Below the pieces are notes generated by a model, which saw only the letters and a list, made by a program, of their open reading frames with translations, was not told the DNA's origin and ran no database searches. Positions 24,772 through 32,224 of a stretch of DNA of 32,224 nucleotides are shown here, piece by piece (positions within the stretch are counted from its first letter, which is position 1; each line of letters starts with the position of its first letter). Position numbers and translations under genes: made by a program. The DNA comes from Daejeonella sp. GTDB lineage: Bacteria > Bacteroidota > Bacteroidia > Sphingobacteriales > Sphingobacteriaceae. The stretch spans positions 1 to 32,224 of the forward strand of contig NZ_JAUYSS010000043.1 of the NCBI RefSeq assembly GCF_030695525.1, given 5' to 3'.

Positions 24772-25158
24772 ATGAAAAAATCGGTCTTTCTTTTTGCCAT
24801 GAGTATTATGTTGTTAGGTGCAGGATGCAAAAAGGAATATATTGTCCCTAACCGCACCATTTTTGCAACGCTTAACCCCGGGAACTGGATTAAGCTTGAT
24901 GGAGGCCGTAGCTATACCGCTTCAATCAATATGCCTGAGATCGATAATTATTTCAATGACTATGGAGCCGTTCTGGTTTATATTTCCTTTGATAATGGGA
25001 CTTATGAACAGATTCCTCAGGTTTACAATGGTGTTTCCTATAGTTATTTAACCCGTTCAGGACAGATTGTGATGGAAATACAGAGCTCTGATGGAATAGG
25101 AACAGTCACTCCACCGGGATCGGTAAAAGTTAAGATTGTGCTTATCGAATCAATCTGA
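24772..25158 (+). CDS. Small predicted lipoprotein, function unknown
   Basis: 128 aa. The N-terminus MKKSVFLFAMSIMLLGAGC is a lipoprotein signal with Cys19 as the anchor, followed by KKEYIVPN. The mature part is beta-rich (WIKLDGGRSYTASINMPEI, AVLVYISFDNGTYEQIP, GSVKVKIVLIESI) and looks like a small sandwich domain. Short lipoproteins of this type are frequent in Sphingobacteriales, but I can assign no family or role. It follows clpC after that gene's terminator, so it is a separate unit, and it ends in its own hairpin. Confidence 0.72.
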   Translation: MKKSVFLFAMSIMLLGAGCKKEYIVPNRTIFATLNPGNWIKLDGGRSYTASINMPEIDNYFNDYGAVLVYISFDNGTYEQIPQVYNGVSYSYLTRSGQIVMEIQSSDGIGTVTPPGSVKVKIVLIESI

Positions 25159-25212
25159 TATAGTTGAGAGTGGAGAATGGAGAGTGGAGAAAAGAATCGT
25201 ACTTCAGAACGC

Positions 25213-25252
25213 AAAAAGGCCCGTTCTATAATTTTAGAATGGGCCTTTTTTA
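25213..25252. terminator. Bidirectional terminator between lipoprotein gene and fabI
   Basis: AAAAAGGCCCGTTCTA and TAGAATGGGCCTTTTT form a 16-bp stem with one G-T pair and a 6-base loop. A and T runs on both sides suit the two convergent genes. Confidence 0.88.
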
Positions 25253-25291
25253 TAAATGCAGGGCGTTTAAAGCCTTAGGGATCGATTGATA

Positions 25292-26116
25292 TTAACCCTC
25301 ACCATTCTCAACGCCTAAACGATACATCACATCATCACTTACCCCGGTAGAAGAATATCCCCCATCGTGAAACAGATTTTGCATGGTCACCATACGGGTG
25401 AGGTCAGAGAATAAGGTGATACAATAATCTGCACAGGATTCTGCATCAGCATTTCCAAGTGGTGCGATTGCGTCGGCATAATCATAGAAGCTGCCAAAAC
25501 CCTTGATTCCGGTACCTGCAGTAGTTTTTGTGGGAGATTGTGAAACGGTGTTAATACGAACTTTTTTATCCAGTCCGTAGTGATAACCGAAACTCCGTGC
25601 AATTGATTCAAGCATAGCCTTAATGTCAGCCATATCGGTATAGAAAGGGTAGGTACGCTGGGCTGCCATATAAGTCAGCGCAACTACACTACCCCATTCG
25701 TTTATGGCATCCATTTTCTTCGCTACACTTAACATTTTATGTAAAGACAGGGCAGAAACATCTATTCCTTTTTGAAAGTATTCATAGTTAAGCTCAGGGT
25801 AAGGAATTTTCTTGCGAATGTTAACACTCATACCAATGGAGTGAAGGACAAAATCGATTTTTCCGCCCAGAATTTCCTGAGATTGAGTAAAAAGATTAGT
25901 CAGGTCTTCTACGCTTGTAGCATCAGCCGGTATAATTTGTGATCCGGTGGCTGCAGCCAATGTGTTAATTTCACCCATCCGCATGGCTATTGGTGCATTG
26001 GTAAGAACAAATACAGCACCTTCTTCATGAGCTTTCTCTGCGACTTTCCAGGCAATTGAATTTTGATCCAATGCTCCTGAAATGATTCCTCTTTTACCTT
26101 TCAGTAAGTTATACAT
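25292..26116 (-). CDS. fabI: Enoyl-ACP reductase FabI
   Basis: 274 aa, an atypical short-chain dehydrogenase. The nucleotide-binding start KRGIISGALDQNSIAW is the FabI form of the glycine-rich loop. The active-site Tyr159 and Lys166 keep the Y-x6-K spacing (FYTDMADIKAM), and the upstream Tyr149 lies in ALTYMAAQR. The SQSPTKT loop and C-terminal FHDGGYSSTGVSDDV are as in Bacteroidota FabI. It reduces the enoyl-ACP double bond with NAD(P)H in the last step of each fatty-acid elongation round, in the cytoplasm. It lies 69 bp behind recN on the same strand, and may be co-transcribed or have its own promoter (a TAnnTTTA word lies in the gap). Confidence 0.95.
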   Translation of the reverse strand: MYNLLKGKRGIISGALDQNSIAWKVAEKAHEEGAVFVLTNAPIAMRMGEINTLAAATGSQIIPADATSVEDLTNLFTQSQEILGGKIDFVLHSIGMSVNIRKKIPYPELNYEYFQKGIDVSALSLHKMLSVAKKMDAINEWGSVVALTYMAAQRTYPFYTDMADIKAMLESIARSFGYHYGLDKKVRINTVSQSPTKTTAGTGIKGFGSFYDYADAIAPLGNADAESCADYCITLFSDLTRMVTMQNLFHDGGYSSTGVSDDVMYRLGVENGEG

Positions 26117-26185
26117 ATGATTGATTTTGGTTTTTGACTTAAATAAAAAGCTAAAGTTATTATTAATCTCTAATTCTAAAACTCT

Positions 26186-27850
26186 TTAAAAATTTAAGAG
26201 TAATTCCCGGGCATTTTGAATCGCAGATTCTCCCGGATTATTACCACTGAGCATTTTTGCAAGTTCCAGTACCCGTTCTTCTTTATCCAATTGCCTGATC
26301 TGGGTATGTGAAATTTCGCTTTCTTCATCCTTGTAAACACAAAAATGAGTGCTCCCTTTACTGGCAATTTGTGGTAGGTGGGTAATAGCGATAACCTGCA
26401 TATTTTTTGATAATTTCTCCATAATATTCCCAACTCTCAATGCTATCTCTCCCGAAATACCGGTATCGATTTCATCAAATATAATTGTTGGAAGTGCGGT
26501 ATGTATAGCAACCAAAGACTTAATGGCCAGCATTAATCGTGAAAGTTCACCCCCGGAAGCTACCTTGTTCATTGGCAAGGGAATCTGTCCTTTGTTTGCA
26601 CTGAACAGATATCTGATCTGATTATTTCCGTTTGTGTCGAATTTCCCTTCAGGGAGTGTTTCATTTATTATTTGAAGAACAGCATTTGGCATACCAATTT
26701 CTGATAAGGTTTGCATGACTTGTGTTTCTACCTTTGGGATACAATCAGTCCGGCGCTTACTGATTGTATCTGCCAGTTCTATCATTTCCTGATGTAACTT
26801 ATCACTCTCGGTTTTTAATTTTTCAATATCTTCATCAGCAAATAGAATGCTGTTAATTTTTATGGAAAACTGATCCCGGATGGCTATTAGTTCGGTATCT
26901 GAGTTTACACGATGTTTCTTCTGCAGGGAATATAGTAAATCCAGGCGTTCATTTACTTCTTCAAGTCTTGATTCATTAATCAGACTCCTTTGTTCAATGT
27001 TTTCCAATTCAGAAATAAGGTCTTTAATTTCTATCAGGCTACTGTTGAGTCTTTCAGTGATTTTAGCAATTTCAGGTTTAAATTTTTCTGCATTAGCCAA
27101 ACTGATTAATGCCTCTTTAATTTGTGCAGCAACTGAGGGCTCATTCTCACTCAAAAGGCCAATTGAAATAAGTAAGCTTCTTTTGATCTCCTCAGCATGA
27201 GTCAATTCACTTTGTTCTTGTTCAAGTTCTTCCTGCTCACCCAAGGCTAATCCTGCTTTTTCGAGTTCGTCATACTGAAACTGGAAATAATCGAGATCTG
27301 CTTTGTTTTGCTCACTAAGACTAATCATTTCCTTTAAGCGTGACTGAGCTATTCTGTATGCTTTGTAGGTGCTTCTGTAATCAGAGAGAAGGTCTTCATT
27401 CCCTGCAACCGTATCTATGACCAGTAACTGAAACTCTTCATCATTAATTTCAAGTGTAGCATGCTGCGAATGAACGTCGATTAGTTTTTCTCCGAGTTTC
27501 TTGAGCAGAGCCAAATTAACAGGGGTATCATTGATGAAAGCCCTTGTTTTACCATCGGATGAGATTTCCCGTCTTAAAACCGTTTCACGGTCATAATCCA
27601 GATCATTTTCCGTAAAAAAATCTTCAAGACGAAATCCATTTACTTCAAAAATTCCTTCGATCACACATTTTTTTTGCTGGTTGAAAAAGTACTTCCCTTC
27701 AGCACGTTGCCCTAAGATTAAGGAGAGTGCACCAAGAATGATAGATTTACCTGCTCCAGTCTCGCCGGTCATGATATTCAGTTCATTGGAGAATGAAATA
27801 TCCAGGTTATCTATTAAGGCATAATTCCTAATTGCCAGTCGCTTGAGCAT
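26186..27850 (-). CDS. recN: DNA repair protein RecN
   Basis: 554 aa, an SMC-like ATPase. P-loop GETGAGKS at 29-36 after the start MLKRLAIRNYALIDNL, two long coiled-coil stretches (about 150-370), then the signature VASGGELSRLMLAIKSL and Walker B TIIFDEIDTGISGEIA, and the late motif VIAITHLPQIAS. It works early in double-strand break repair with RecA. Gap to porD upstream is 68 bp and to fabI downstream 69 bp, all on one strand. I see no LexA-type operator upstream. All motifs are intact. Confidence 0.95.
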   Translation of the reverse strand: MLKRLAIRNYALIDNLDISFSNELNIMTGETGAGKSIILGALSLILGQRAEGKYFFNQQKKCVIEGIFEVNGFRLEDFFTENDLDYDRETVLRREISSDGKTRAFINDTPVNLALLKKLGEKLIDVHSQHATLEINDEEFQLLVIDTVAGNEDLLSDYRSTYKAYRIAQSRLKEMISLSEQNKADLDYFQFQYDELEKAGLALGEQEELEQEQSELTHAEEIKRSLLISIGLLSENEPSVAAQIKEALISLANAEKFKPEIAKITERLNSSLIEIKDLISELENIEQRSLINESRLEEVNERLDLLYSLQKKHRVNSDTELIAIRDQFSIKINSILFADEDIEKLKTESDKLHQEMIELADTISKRRTDCIPKVETQVMQTLSEIGMPNAVLQIINETLPEGKFDTNGNNQIRYLFSANKGQIPLPMNKVASGGELSRLMLAIKSLVAIHTALPTIIFDEIDTGISGEIALRVGNIMEKLSKNMQVIAITHLPQIASKGSTHFCVYKDEESEISHTQIRQLDKEERVLELAKMLSGNNPGESAIQNARELLLNF

Positions 27851-27918
27851 GTATTCGAAAAGATTTGAGCTAAATTAAGTATTTTGATTAATTGTACCTG
27901 CATTCATGAAATCACCTG

Positions 27919-28812
27919 TTAAGGTTTTTTCAGGGATTCGTACTTTAAACTGTTTGAAGGATCTATCACCGACAATGCGTTGTAGGCCTTCAGCCTTTCC
28001 TGGGGTTCAGCAGAGCCAAGTATATTAACTATTTCATCAGCTTTAGCAGTAAAAAAGATCTGATTTAAGATTGAACCTTGTTTCTGTCTGTCGATTTTCT
28101 GAAGTTGCGGGATAACAGAAAGAATCGCTTTTCTTCCTTTAGCCTGATTTTCAGCCATGACATCCAATCCATATCTATGATAGATATAAAGGCTTTCACG
28201 AAGAGGATTGAACGACTTATTCATTAGATTCTCTACAAGCCAGAAGCGGTTTCTAAGGTTTTCAAAAGCTTTCCATCCGCTATGCGGGGCGGCTTGTGCA
28301 TTGTTCAATACTGTTTGAGCTTTTTCGAAATAGTCTGAACCTCCGAATTTCGAAAAGGAGTCATAATCCATCCCTGTGATGATGTAGGCATAAAACGCGA
28401 GTAATGAGCTCAGGTTATTGATGTAGTTTTGTTCCGAAAAATCGAGAGGCTGACCTTCAGAATAGGTAAAACCAAAATCCCTGTCACTTATATTCAATAG
28501 GGTACTGCTGTAAGAACTATTGAATACCGGCCTGTTTGATTGAATCTGGGCCTCTGCTTTGAAATTGCTTGACCCATCCCAGTCGGTAATTGTGATTACA
28601 AAATTGCAGTCAATCCTCTCCTGGGGCTGAAGTGCATCTGCAGACCATCTCTTGTTATTTAAGAAATCTTTGATACTTGTTTCGAGTATATCAAGTAGCC
28701 GTTGATTTGAGTTTGCCAGTTGGGGTGCCAGGATCTGGACACGGGCATTCAAATCCTGTGAATGGACAGCCTGAGATAGGATTAAAAGAAAAAAACAGAT
28801 CAGGTATTTCAT
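27919..28812 (-). CDS. porD: DUF4835 protein, type IX secretion-linked PorD
   Basis: 297 aa. Sec signal peptide with a probable cut after VHS (MKYLICFFLLILSQAVHSQ). The rest is one DUF4835 domain, with landmarks QPQERIDCNFVITITDW, NRPVFNSSYSSTLLN, and the region AFYAYIITGMDYDSFSKFGGSDYF. The family is annotated as type IX secretion system protein PorD and is confined to Bacteroidota. The exact task is unclear. Its ATG overlaps the coaBC stop (ATGA), so the two are translationally coupled. The order coaBC-porD-recN is typical for the phylum. Confidence 0.88.
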   Translation of the reverse strand: MKYLICFFLLILSQAVHSQDLNARVQILAPQLANSNQRLLDILETSIKDFLNNKRWSADALQPQERIDCNFVITITDWDGSSNFKAEAQIQSNRPVFNSSYSSTLLNISDRDFGFTYSEGQPLDFSEQNYINNLSSLLAFYAYIITGMDYDSFSKFGGSDYFEKAQTVLNNAQAAPHSGWKAFENLRNRFWLVENLMNKSFNPLRESLYIYHRYGLDVMAENQAKGRKAILSVIPQLQKIDRQKQGSILNQIFFTAKADEIVNILGSAEPQERLKAYNALSVIDPSNSLKYESLKKP

Positions 28813-30008
28813 CCTAATAAATCTAAGACTTTTTTGCAGATATCTGCTGCAACTTCAGTTTTCGGTTTTAAATCAAATGTTTTTTTATTCAGTTTCCGGT
28901 CAATGATGGTAATCTTATTGCTATCATTTTTAAATCCTGCACCCTCGTCTCTGAGTGAATTCAGAACAATGAAATCCAGATTTTTCTTTTCGAGTTTCTT
29001 AATAGCGTTTTCTTCCTCATTATTTGTTTCAAGGGCAAAACCGACAAGTATCTGGCCGGTTTTTTTTTCTTTCCCCAAAGTTGCCAGTATATCCGGGGTT
29101 TTGATCAGATCGATTACGAACTCTGAACTATCCTTTTTGATTTTGGTAGGAGAGATGTCTTTAGGCCGGTAATCCGCAACGGCAGCACTTAATATGGAGA
29201 TGTCAGTCCCGGCAAAATTAGTTATAGCTGATTCAAGCATTTCTTCGGCAGACGTGACGTCAATTCTCTTAATGCCCTGATTGTTAAGACTGAGCGATGT
29301 TGGTCCTGTAACCAGTACAACTGAAGCGCCTAAAGCAGCGAGTTCTTCAGCAATTGCAAATCCCATTTTTCCTGAGGAATGGTTGCCAATAAATCTGACG
29401 GGGTCGATTGCTTCGTAGGTTGGACCTGCAGTTACAAGCGCCTTTTTACCTCTTAGCGGAAGTTTTTTTTTTAATTCACCACTCAGGACTTGAAAAATTG
29501 CTTCAGGTTCTGCCATTCGGCCATCCCCTGTTAGTCCGCTGGCTAATTCACCATAGTCTGGCTGAATCATTTTGTTCCCAAAACCAATCAGTGTAGCAAT
29601 GTTCTTTTGTGTTGCGGGATGTTTCCACATATCCAGATCCATTGCGGGTGCAAAGTAAACCGGGCATTTTGCGGAAAGATACACGGCTGATAGTAGATTG
29701 TCACATAATCCATTAGCGAATTTAGCCAGAGTATTAGCGCTGGCAGGGGCTATGATCATCAGATCAGCCCACAATCCTAGTTCTACATGATTATTCCAGC
29801 TTCCGGTATCAGTGTCGAAATAATTGATAAAAACAGGATTTTTGGAAAGTGTTGAAAGCGTTAAAGGAGTAATGAAGTTACAGGCATCCTTTGTCATCAC
29901 AACCCTGACATTTGCACCGGCTTTAACCAGTAAACGTACCAGAAATGCCGATTTGTAGCTGGCAATACTGCCACAAACGCCCAGGAGAATGTTCTTATTT
30001 ATAAGCAT
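28809..30008 (-). CDS. coaBC: Bifunctional CoaBC (Dfp), coenzyme A synthesis
   Basis: 399 aa from ATG 30008 (MLINKNILLGVCGSIASYK). The frame is open to 30053 but the extra 15 residues are not part of the family. The N-terminal half is the FMN flavoprotein CoaC (IAPASANTLAKFANGLCDNLL, FAPAMDLDMW), which decarboxylates phosphopantothenoylcysteine. The C-terminal half is CoaB (LVTAGPTYEAIDPVRFIGNHSSGKMG), which joins phosphopantothenate to cysteine. CoaB also shows the usual KKTGQILVGFALET and KLEKKNLDFIVLNS. It sits 72 bp behind rpoZ and overlaps porD by 4 bases. Confidence 0.95.
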   Translation of the reverse strand: MLINKNILLGVCGSIASYKSAFLVRLLVKAGANVRVVMTKDACNFITPLTLSTLSKNPVFINYFDTDTGSWNNHVELGLWADLMIIAPASANTLAKFANGLCDNLLSAVYLSAKCPVYFAPAMDLDMWKHPATQKNIATLIGFGNKMIQPDYGELASGLTGDGRMAEPEAIFQVLSGELKKKLPLRGKKALVTAGPTYEAIDPVRFIGNHSSGKMGFAIAEELAALGASVVLVTGPTSLSLNNQGIKRIDVTSAEEMLESAITNFAGTDISILSAAVADYRPKDISPTKIKKDSSEFVIDLIKTPDILATLGKEKKTGQILVGFALETNNEEENAIKKLEKKNLDFIVLNSLRDEGAGFKNDSNKITIIDRKLNKKTFDLKPKTEVAADICKKVLDLLG

Positions 30009-30080
30009 AGGGCAAAGATTTACCCATCTGAAAGCATGCATGGTGCATAGCACATAAAAGTACTATGCTCCCTTGCTTTG

Positions 30081-30407
30081 TTAGTTTTGCTCTTTAGAGG
30101 GATTGCGGTAATAAACCTTGTTGTTTAAAAACTCATCAACAGCAATAAGCGATGGCTTAGGCATGCGCTCATAGTGTTTAGATATTTCTATTTGCTCACG
30201 GTTTTCAAACACCTCTTCTAAATTGTCATTGGATGATGCAAATTCTGCCAGTTTACCATGAAGTTCCTCTTTAAGGTTATTCGCAATCTGGTTAGCACGT
30301 TTACTGATAATTACAATCGACTCATAAACATTGTCGGTTGTTTTATCCAGTTCACGAACATCACGAGTTACTGTAGTATTTGGAATAAGGGGTTTAGTAG
30401 TACTCAT
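30081..30407 (-). CDS. rpoZ: RNA polymerase omega subunit (RpoZ/Rpb6 type)
   Basis: 108 aa. Bacteroidota omega subunits are divergent, but the core TTDNVYESIVIISKRANQIANNLKEEL keeps the omega/Rpb6 pattern of a helix that ends in RAnQI. The following part, KPSLIAVDEFLNNKV, also fits. The placement is the strongest support: one base after bamD and before coaBC, as in many Bacteroidota. The subunit clamps the beta' C-terminus and aids polymerase assembly. Confidence 0.87.
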   Translation of the reverse strand: MSTTKPLIPNTTVTRDVRELDKTTDNVYESIVIISKRANQIANNLKEELHGKLAEFASSNDNLEEVFENREQIEISKHYERMPKPSLIAVDEFLNNKVYYRNPSKEQN

Positions 30408-30408
30408 T

Positions 30409-31314
30409 TTACTTGTTTTTTATGTCTTCTTTTTTACTTTCTTCTGCAGCTTTGATTTTTTCTTCCTGTGCTTTCATTTCTGCTGTTTGCAGAGCGATCA
30501 GTTTTCTTACATCAATAATTGCTTTCTCACTGCTTTTCTTTATATCTTCCGCTTCTTTCAGGTATTTACTTGAAGGATAATTCTGTGCAAATTCATTATA
30601 TAACCCGATGGCTTCATTATAACGATCTTCCTGTTTAATTTCAAAACTTGCTCTGGCATATAATGCCTGAGCTTTAATGGTCAGGAATTCCATTTCTTCG
30701 GCATATTTTGTGTCGGGAAACTCACGTGCTGAATTTCTGAATGCAATCACTGCCGATTTGTAATCCCCAATGTCCAGGAATAATTTAGCGTTCGCATACG
30801 ACTTAGTTTCAAGTTTATCACGTAGATTTCCAATCAATTTACTGGCCTCGGCAACCCGTTCACTTTTTGGATATAAGTTTATAAATAACTGTAATGATTC
30901 GATTGCTTTTATCGTGTTCTCCTGATCAAGTGAATATATCGGAGATTCCAGATAAAAGCAATAGGCAGCCATGAACCGGCATTCTTCTGCTTTTGGGCTC
31001 GAAGCATACGTGTCGGCAAATGTTTTAAAATGATATCGTGCAGTTGTATAATCCCTTAATTTATAATGTGTGTATGCAAAATAATAGGATAGGTCTTCTG
31101 CTTCAGCAGATCCACGATATTTGGTTACAAGATCACTAAATAGTCCAAGCGCTTTATTGTAGTCCTTTTTCTCATAAAGACGCACCGCTTCCCGGTACTT
31201 TTTGGCGGTATCATTGCTTGCACGAAGTTTTTCATATTTGCTTTTACAGCCTGTAAACGCAATAATTATAACCAGTAATATGCTTAGGGATATGTTAAGC
31301 TTATTTTTAAACAT
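30409..31314 (-). CDS. bamD: Outer membrane assembly lipoprotein BamD
   Basis: 301 aa. Lipoprotein signal ending AFTGC (Cys23), so it is anchored in the outer membrane's inner face. The mature part is a chain of TPR-like helix pairs: YREAVRLYEKKDYNKALGLFSDLV, LSYYFAYTHYKLRDYTTARYHFKTF and, later, AIGLYNEFAQNYPSSKYLKEAE. The C-terminal tail is charged coiled coil (KAQEEKIKAAEESKKED). BamD works with BamA to insert beta-barrel proteins. It is the first gene of the block bamD-rpoZ-coaBC-porD-recN. The promoter lies only 4 bases before the ATG, so the message is probably leaderless. Confidence 0.92.
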   Translation of the reverse strand: MFKNKLNISLSILLVIIIAFTGCKSKYEKLRASNDTAKKYREAVRLYEKKDYNKALGLFSDLVTKYRGSAEAEDLSYYFAYTHYKLRDYTTARYHFKTFADTYASSPKAEECRFMAAYCFYLESPIYSLDQENTIKAIESLQLFINLYPKSERVAEASKLIGNLRDKLETKSYANAKLFLDIGDYKSAVIAFRNSAREFPDTKYAEEMEFLTIKAQALYARASFEIKQEDRYNEAIGLYNEFAQNYPSSKYLKEAEDIKKSSEKAIIDVRKLIALQTAEMKAQEEKIKAAEESKKEDIKNK

Positions 31315-31318
31315 TCTG

Positions 31319-31348
31319 CAAAGATAAGGTAAATCGGTAAAATTTCAA
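31319..31348 (-). promoter_or_regulatory. Promoter of the bamD block, leaderless type
   Basis: On the minus strand TTG (31346-31348), 19 bp, TATCTTTG (31319-31326), then CAGA and the bamD ATG. With the usual short distance from the -7 element, transcription must begin at or next to the start codon. Confidence 0.75.
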
Positions 31349-31511
31349 TTATTAATTGATACTCATTATTATATACGCGAAAATATCCCTTTGTATATAT
31401 ATAGGCAGATGTTTAACATTCTTTAACAAATTTGAATTCTAATTTCATCCAGGGTGCAGGTGGAATTATAGCGCTCGGTTTGAATGCTTATTCAGTAAGA
31501 AAAAATTTTTC

Positions 31512-31566
31512 TTCAGCTTTCAGCTTTCAGCTTTTAGCTTTCGCCTTTTAGCTTTCGCCTTTTAGC
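31512..31566. repeat. Low-complexity AGCTTTC / TTTTAGC tandem stretch
   Basis: TTCAGCTTTCAGCTTTCAGC, then TTTTAGCTTTCGCC twice and TTTTAGCC. Short 7-mers and 14-mers alternate, as after replication slippage. It lies in the gene-free leader region between bamD and the rRNA promoters. Confidence 0.75.
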
Positions 31567-31736
31567 CTCTGCCTGGATTCTGGGGGCGACCCTTTGTGAG
31601 GGTTCGGGCTATTCGCTTCAATCTTTTTAAAAGCAATGCTTTTGGAGTATTTAAGATGTTGTTTAATCTGTTTTAAATTTTTCCTGCTTGTTTCCAGCGA
31701 CTTAAGTAAATCTCATTAATTAATTGTTCATTACCC

Positions 31737-31767
31737 TTGTGTAGTGTATTGAATTTACATACCTTTG
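31737..31767 (+). promoter_or_regulatory. rRNA operon promoter P1
   Basis: TTG (31737-31739), 20 bp, TACCTTTG (31760-31767), then CAACCC. A good Bacteroidota promoter about 410 bp before the 16S gene. Confidence 0.7.
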
Positions 31768-31883
31768 CAACCCGCAACGAAGGAGATGTGGGATGTTATT
31801 TGAGGGTTTTGGAGGAAAAGGAGGGGGTAGATTAGTGAGGAGCGTGGGTGAAAAGGCTCAGCGAAAAAAACTTCAAAATAAAT

Positions 31884-31914
31884 TTGGCTTAAGTAGAAAA
31901 TGTTTCTACCTTTG
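31884..31914 (+). promoter_or_regulatory. rRNA operon promoter P2
   Basis: TTG (31884-31886, within TTTGG), 20 bp, TACCTTTG (31907-31914), then CAGTCCC. Same -7 word and same spacing as P1, 147 bp further on. Confidence 0.78.
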
Positions 31915-32175
31915 CAGTCCCAACAAAAACGGGATACTACAACAAGCTGATGGCGCGATGCCTGGAGCGATAAATACTGAAAGATTTAGCTGGTAGCAAT
32001 ACCAGATAGATATATGCCAACCCGCGAGGCGAGGGCGCAACGTTCTTTAAAGAAATGTCAATTGAAGTATAACGAGTAATAAGATACTTTGTTATTTTAA
32101 GTTAAATACGAACATAGATATAATTAATACTAGTTCTATTTGAGATATAATAGGGCTAGGACAAACCAACATTTT
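31915..32175 (+). other. 16S rRNA leader
   Basis: No protein gene is supported. The open frame 31793-31996 spans the second promoter and is not a gene. The leader contains GTTCTTTAAAGAA near 32042, an inverted word that may belong to an antitermination or processing site, and an AT-rich run just before the mature 16S end. One strand of the processing stem should lie here, but its partner is outside the window. Confidence 0.5.

Positions 32176-32224
<49 letters not shown>

Noticed and set aside
30009-30053. Upstream start for CoaBC
   Set aside because: The extra 15 residues precede the conserved flavoprotein start LINKNILLGVCGSIASYK and are not expected in the family.
31793-31996. Small protein gene before the 16S rRNA
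   Set aside because: The frame spans the P2 promoter and rRNA leader and has no recognisable family.

Overview
The window comes from a member of the Bacteroidota, most likely Sphingobacteriales (Sphingobacteriaceae or close relatives). The evidence is the 16S rRNA 5' end at the right edge (the signature CTAGCGGCAGGCCT), promoters of the Bacteroidota type (TTG, about 19-20 bp, TAnnTTTG), the block bamD-rpoZ-coaBC-porD-recN, and a type IX secretion-linked protein (PorD/DUF4835). No tRNA gene, CRISPR array or classical insertion sequence was seen.

Layout. 1-1298 has no convincing gene and is packed with hairpins and palindromic repeats. 1299-2279 is an acyl-ACP desaturase. 2804-6102 (minus) is a sugar-related set: NagX-like membrane acyltransferase, secreted DUF1080 protein and Tat-exported Gfo/Idh/MocA oxidoreductase. 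6284-8838 is accessory DNA: a broken DUF1016 (YhcG-type) nuclease gene that runs into a decayed 150-bp copy of icmF, an unknown protein, and a KilA-N protein placed 12 bp behind the intact icmF (8851-12228, fused isobutyryl-CoA mutase). 12503-13585 is a repeat cluster built round a small GIY-YIG nuclease gene. 13654-18838 holds a small basic protein, CorA, a YhcC-type radical SAM protein, an Amt ammonium transporter and a YkuK-like RNase H-fold protein, with a 900-bp repeat-filled gap before amt. 19316-25158 holds a lipoprotein esterase, EttA, ClpC and a small lipoprotein. 25292-31314 (minus) is a housekeeping block: bamD, rpoZ, coaBC, porD, recN, fabI. 31315-32175 is the rRNA leader with two matching tandem promoters, followed by the start of 16S rRNA.

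The most notable signal is at 12503-13585. A GIY-YIG gene lies between inverted ends of about 70 bp. Each end is made of two different small palindromes (called A and B here) separated by 16-22 bp. A second unit, 13353-13585, has the same ends and the same pre-gene sequence but has lost nearly the whole gene. This looks like an autonomous element and its internally deleted derivative. A third unit with the same A-B-core-B'-A' plan but different stem sequences lies at 434-648, and single A hairpins are scattered in the first kilobase. The stems differ between copies in a compensatory way while the outer flanks stay the same. Other repeat families in the window are a GGTCGGTG/CACCGACC family (four sites, one serving as a perfect terminator hairpin), a GGGCTnnAGCCC family, and a palindrome inserted in frame in icmF.
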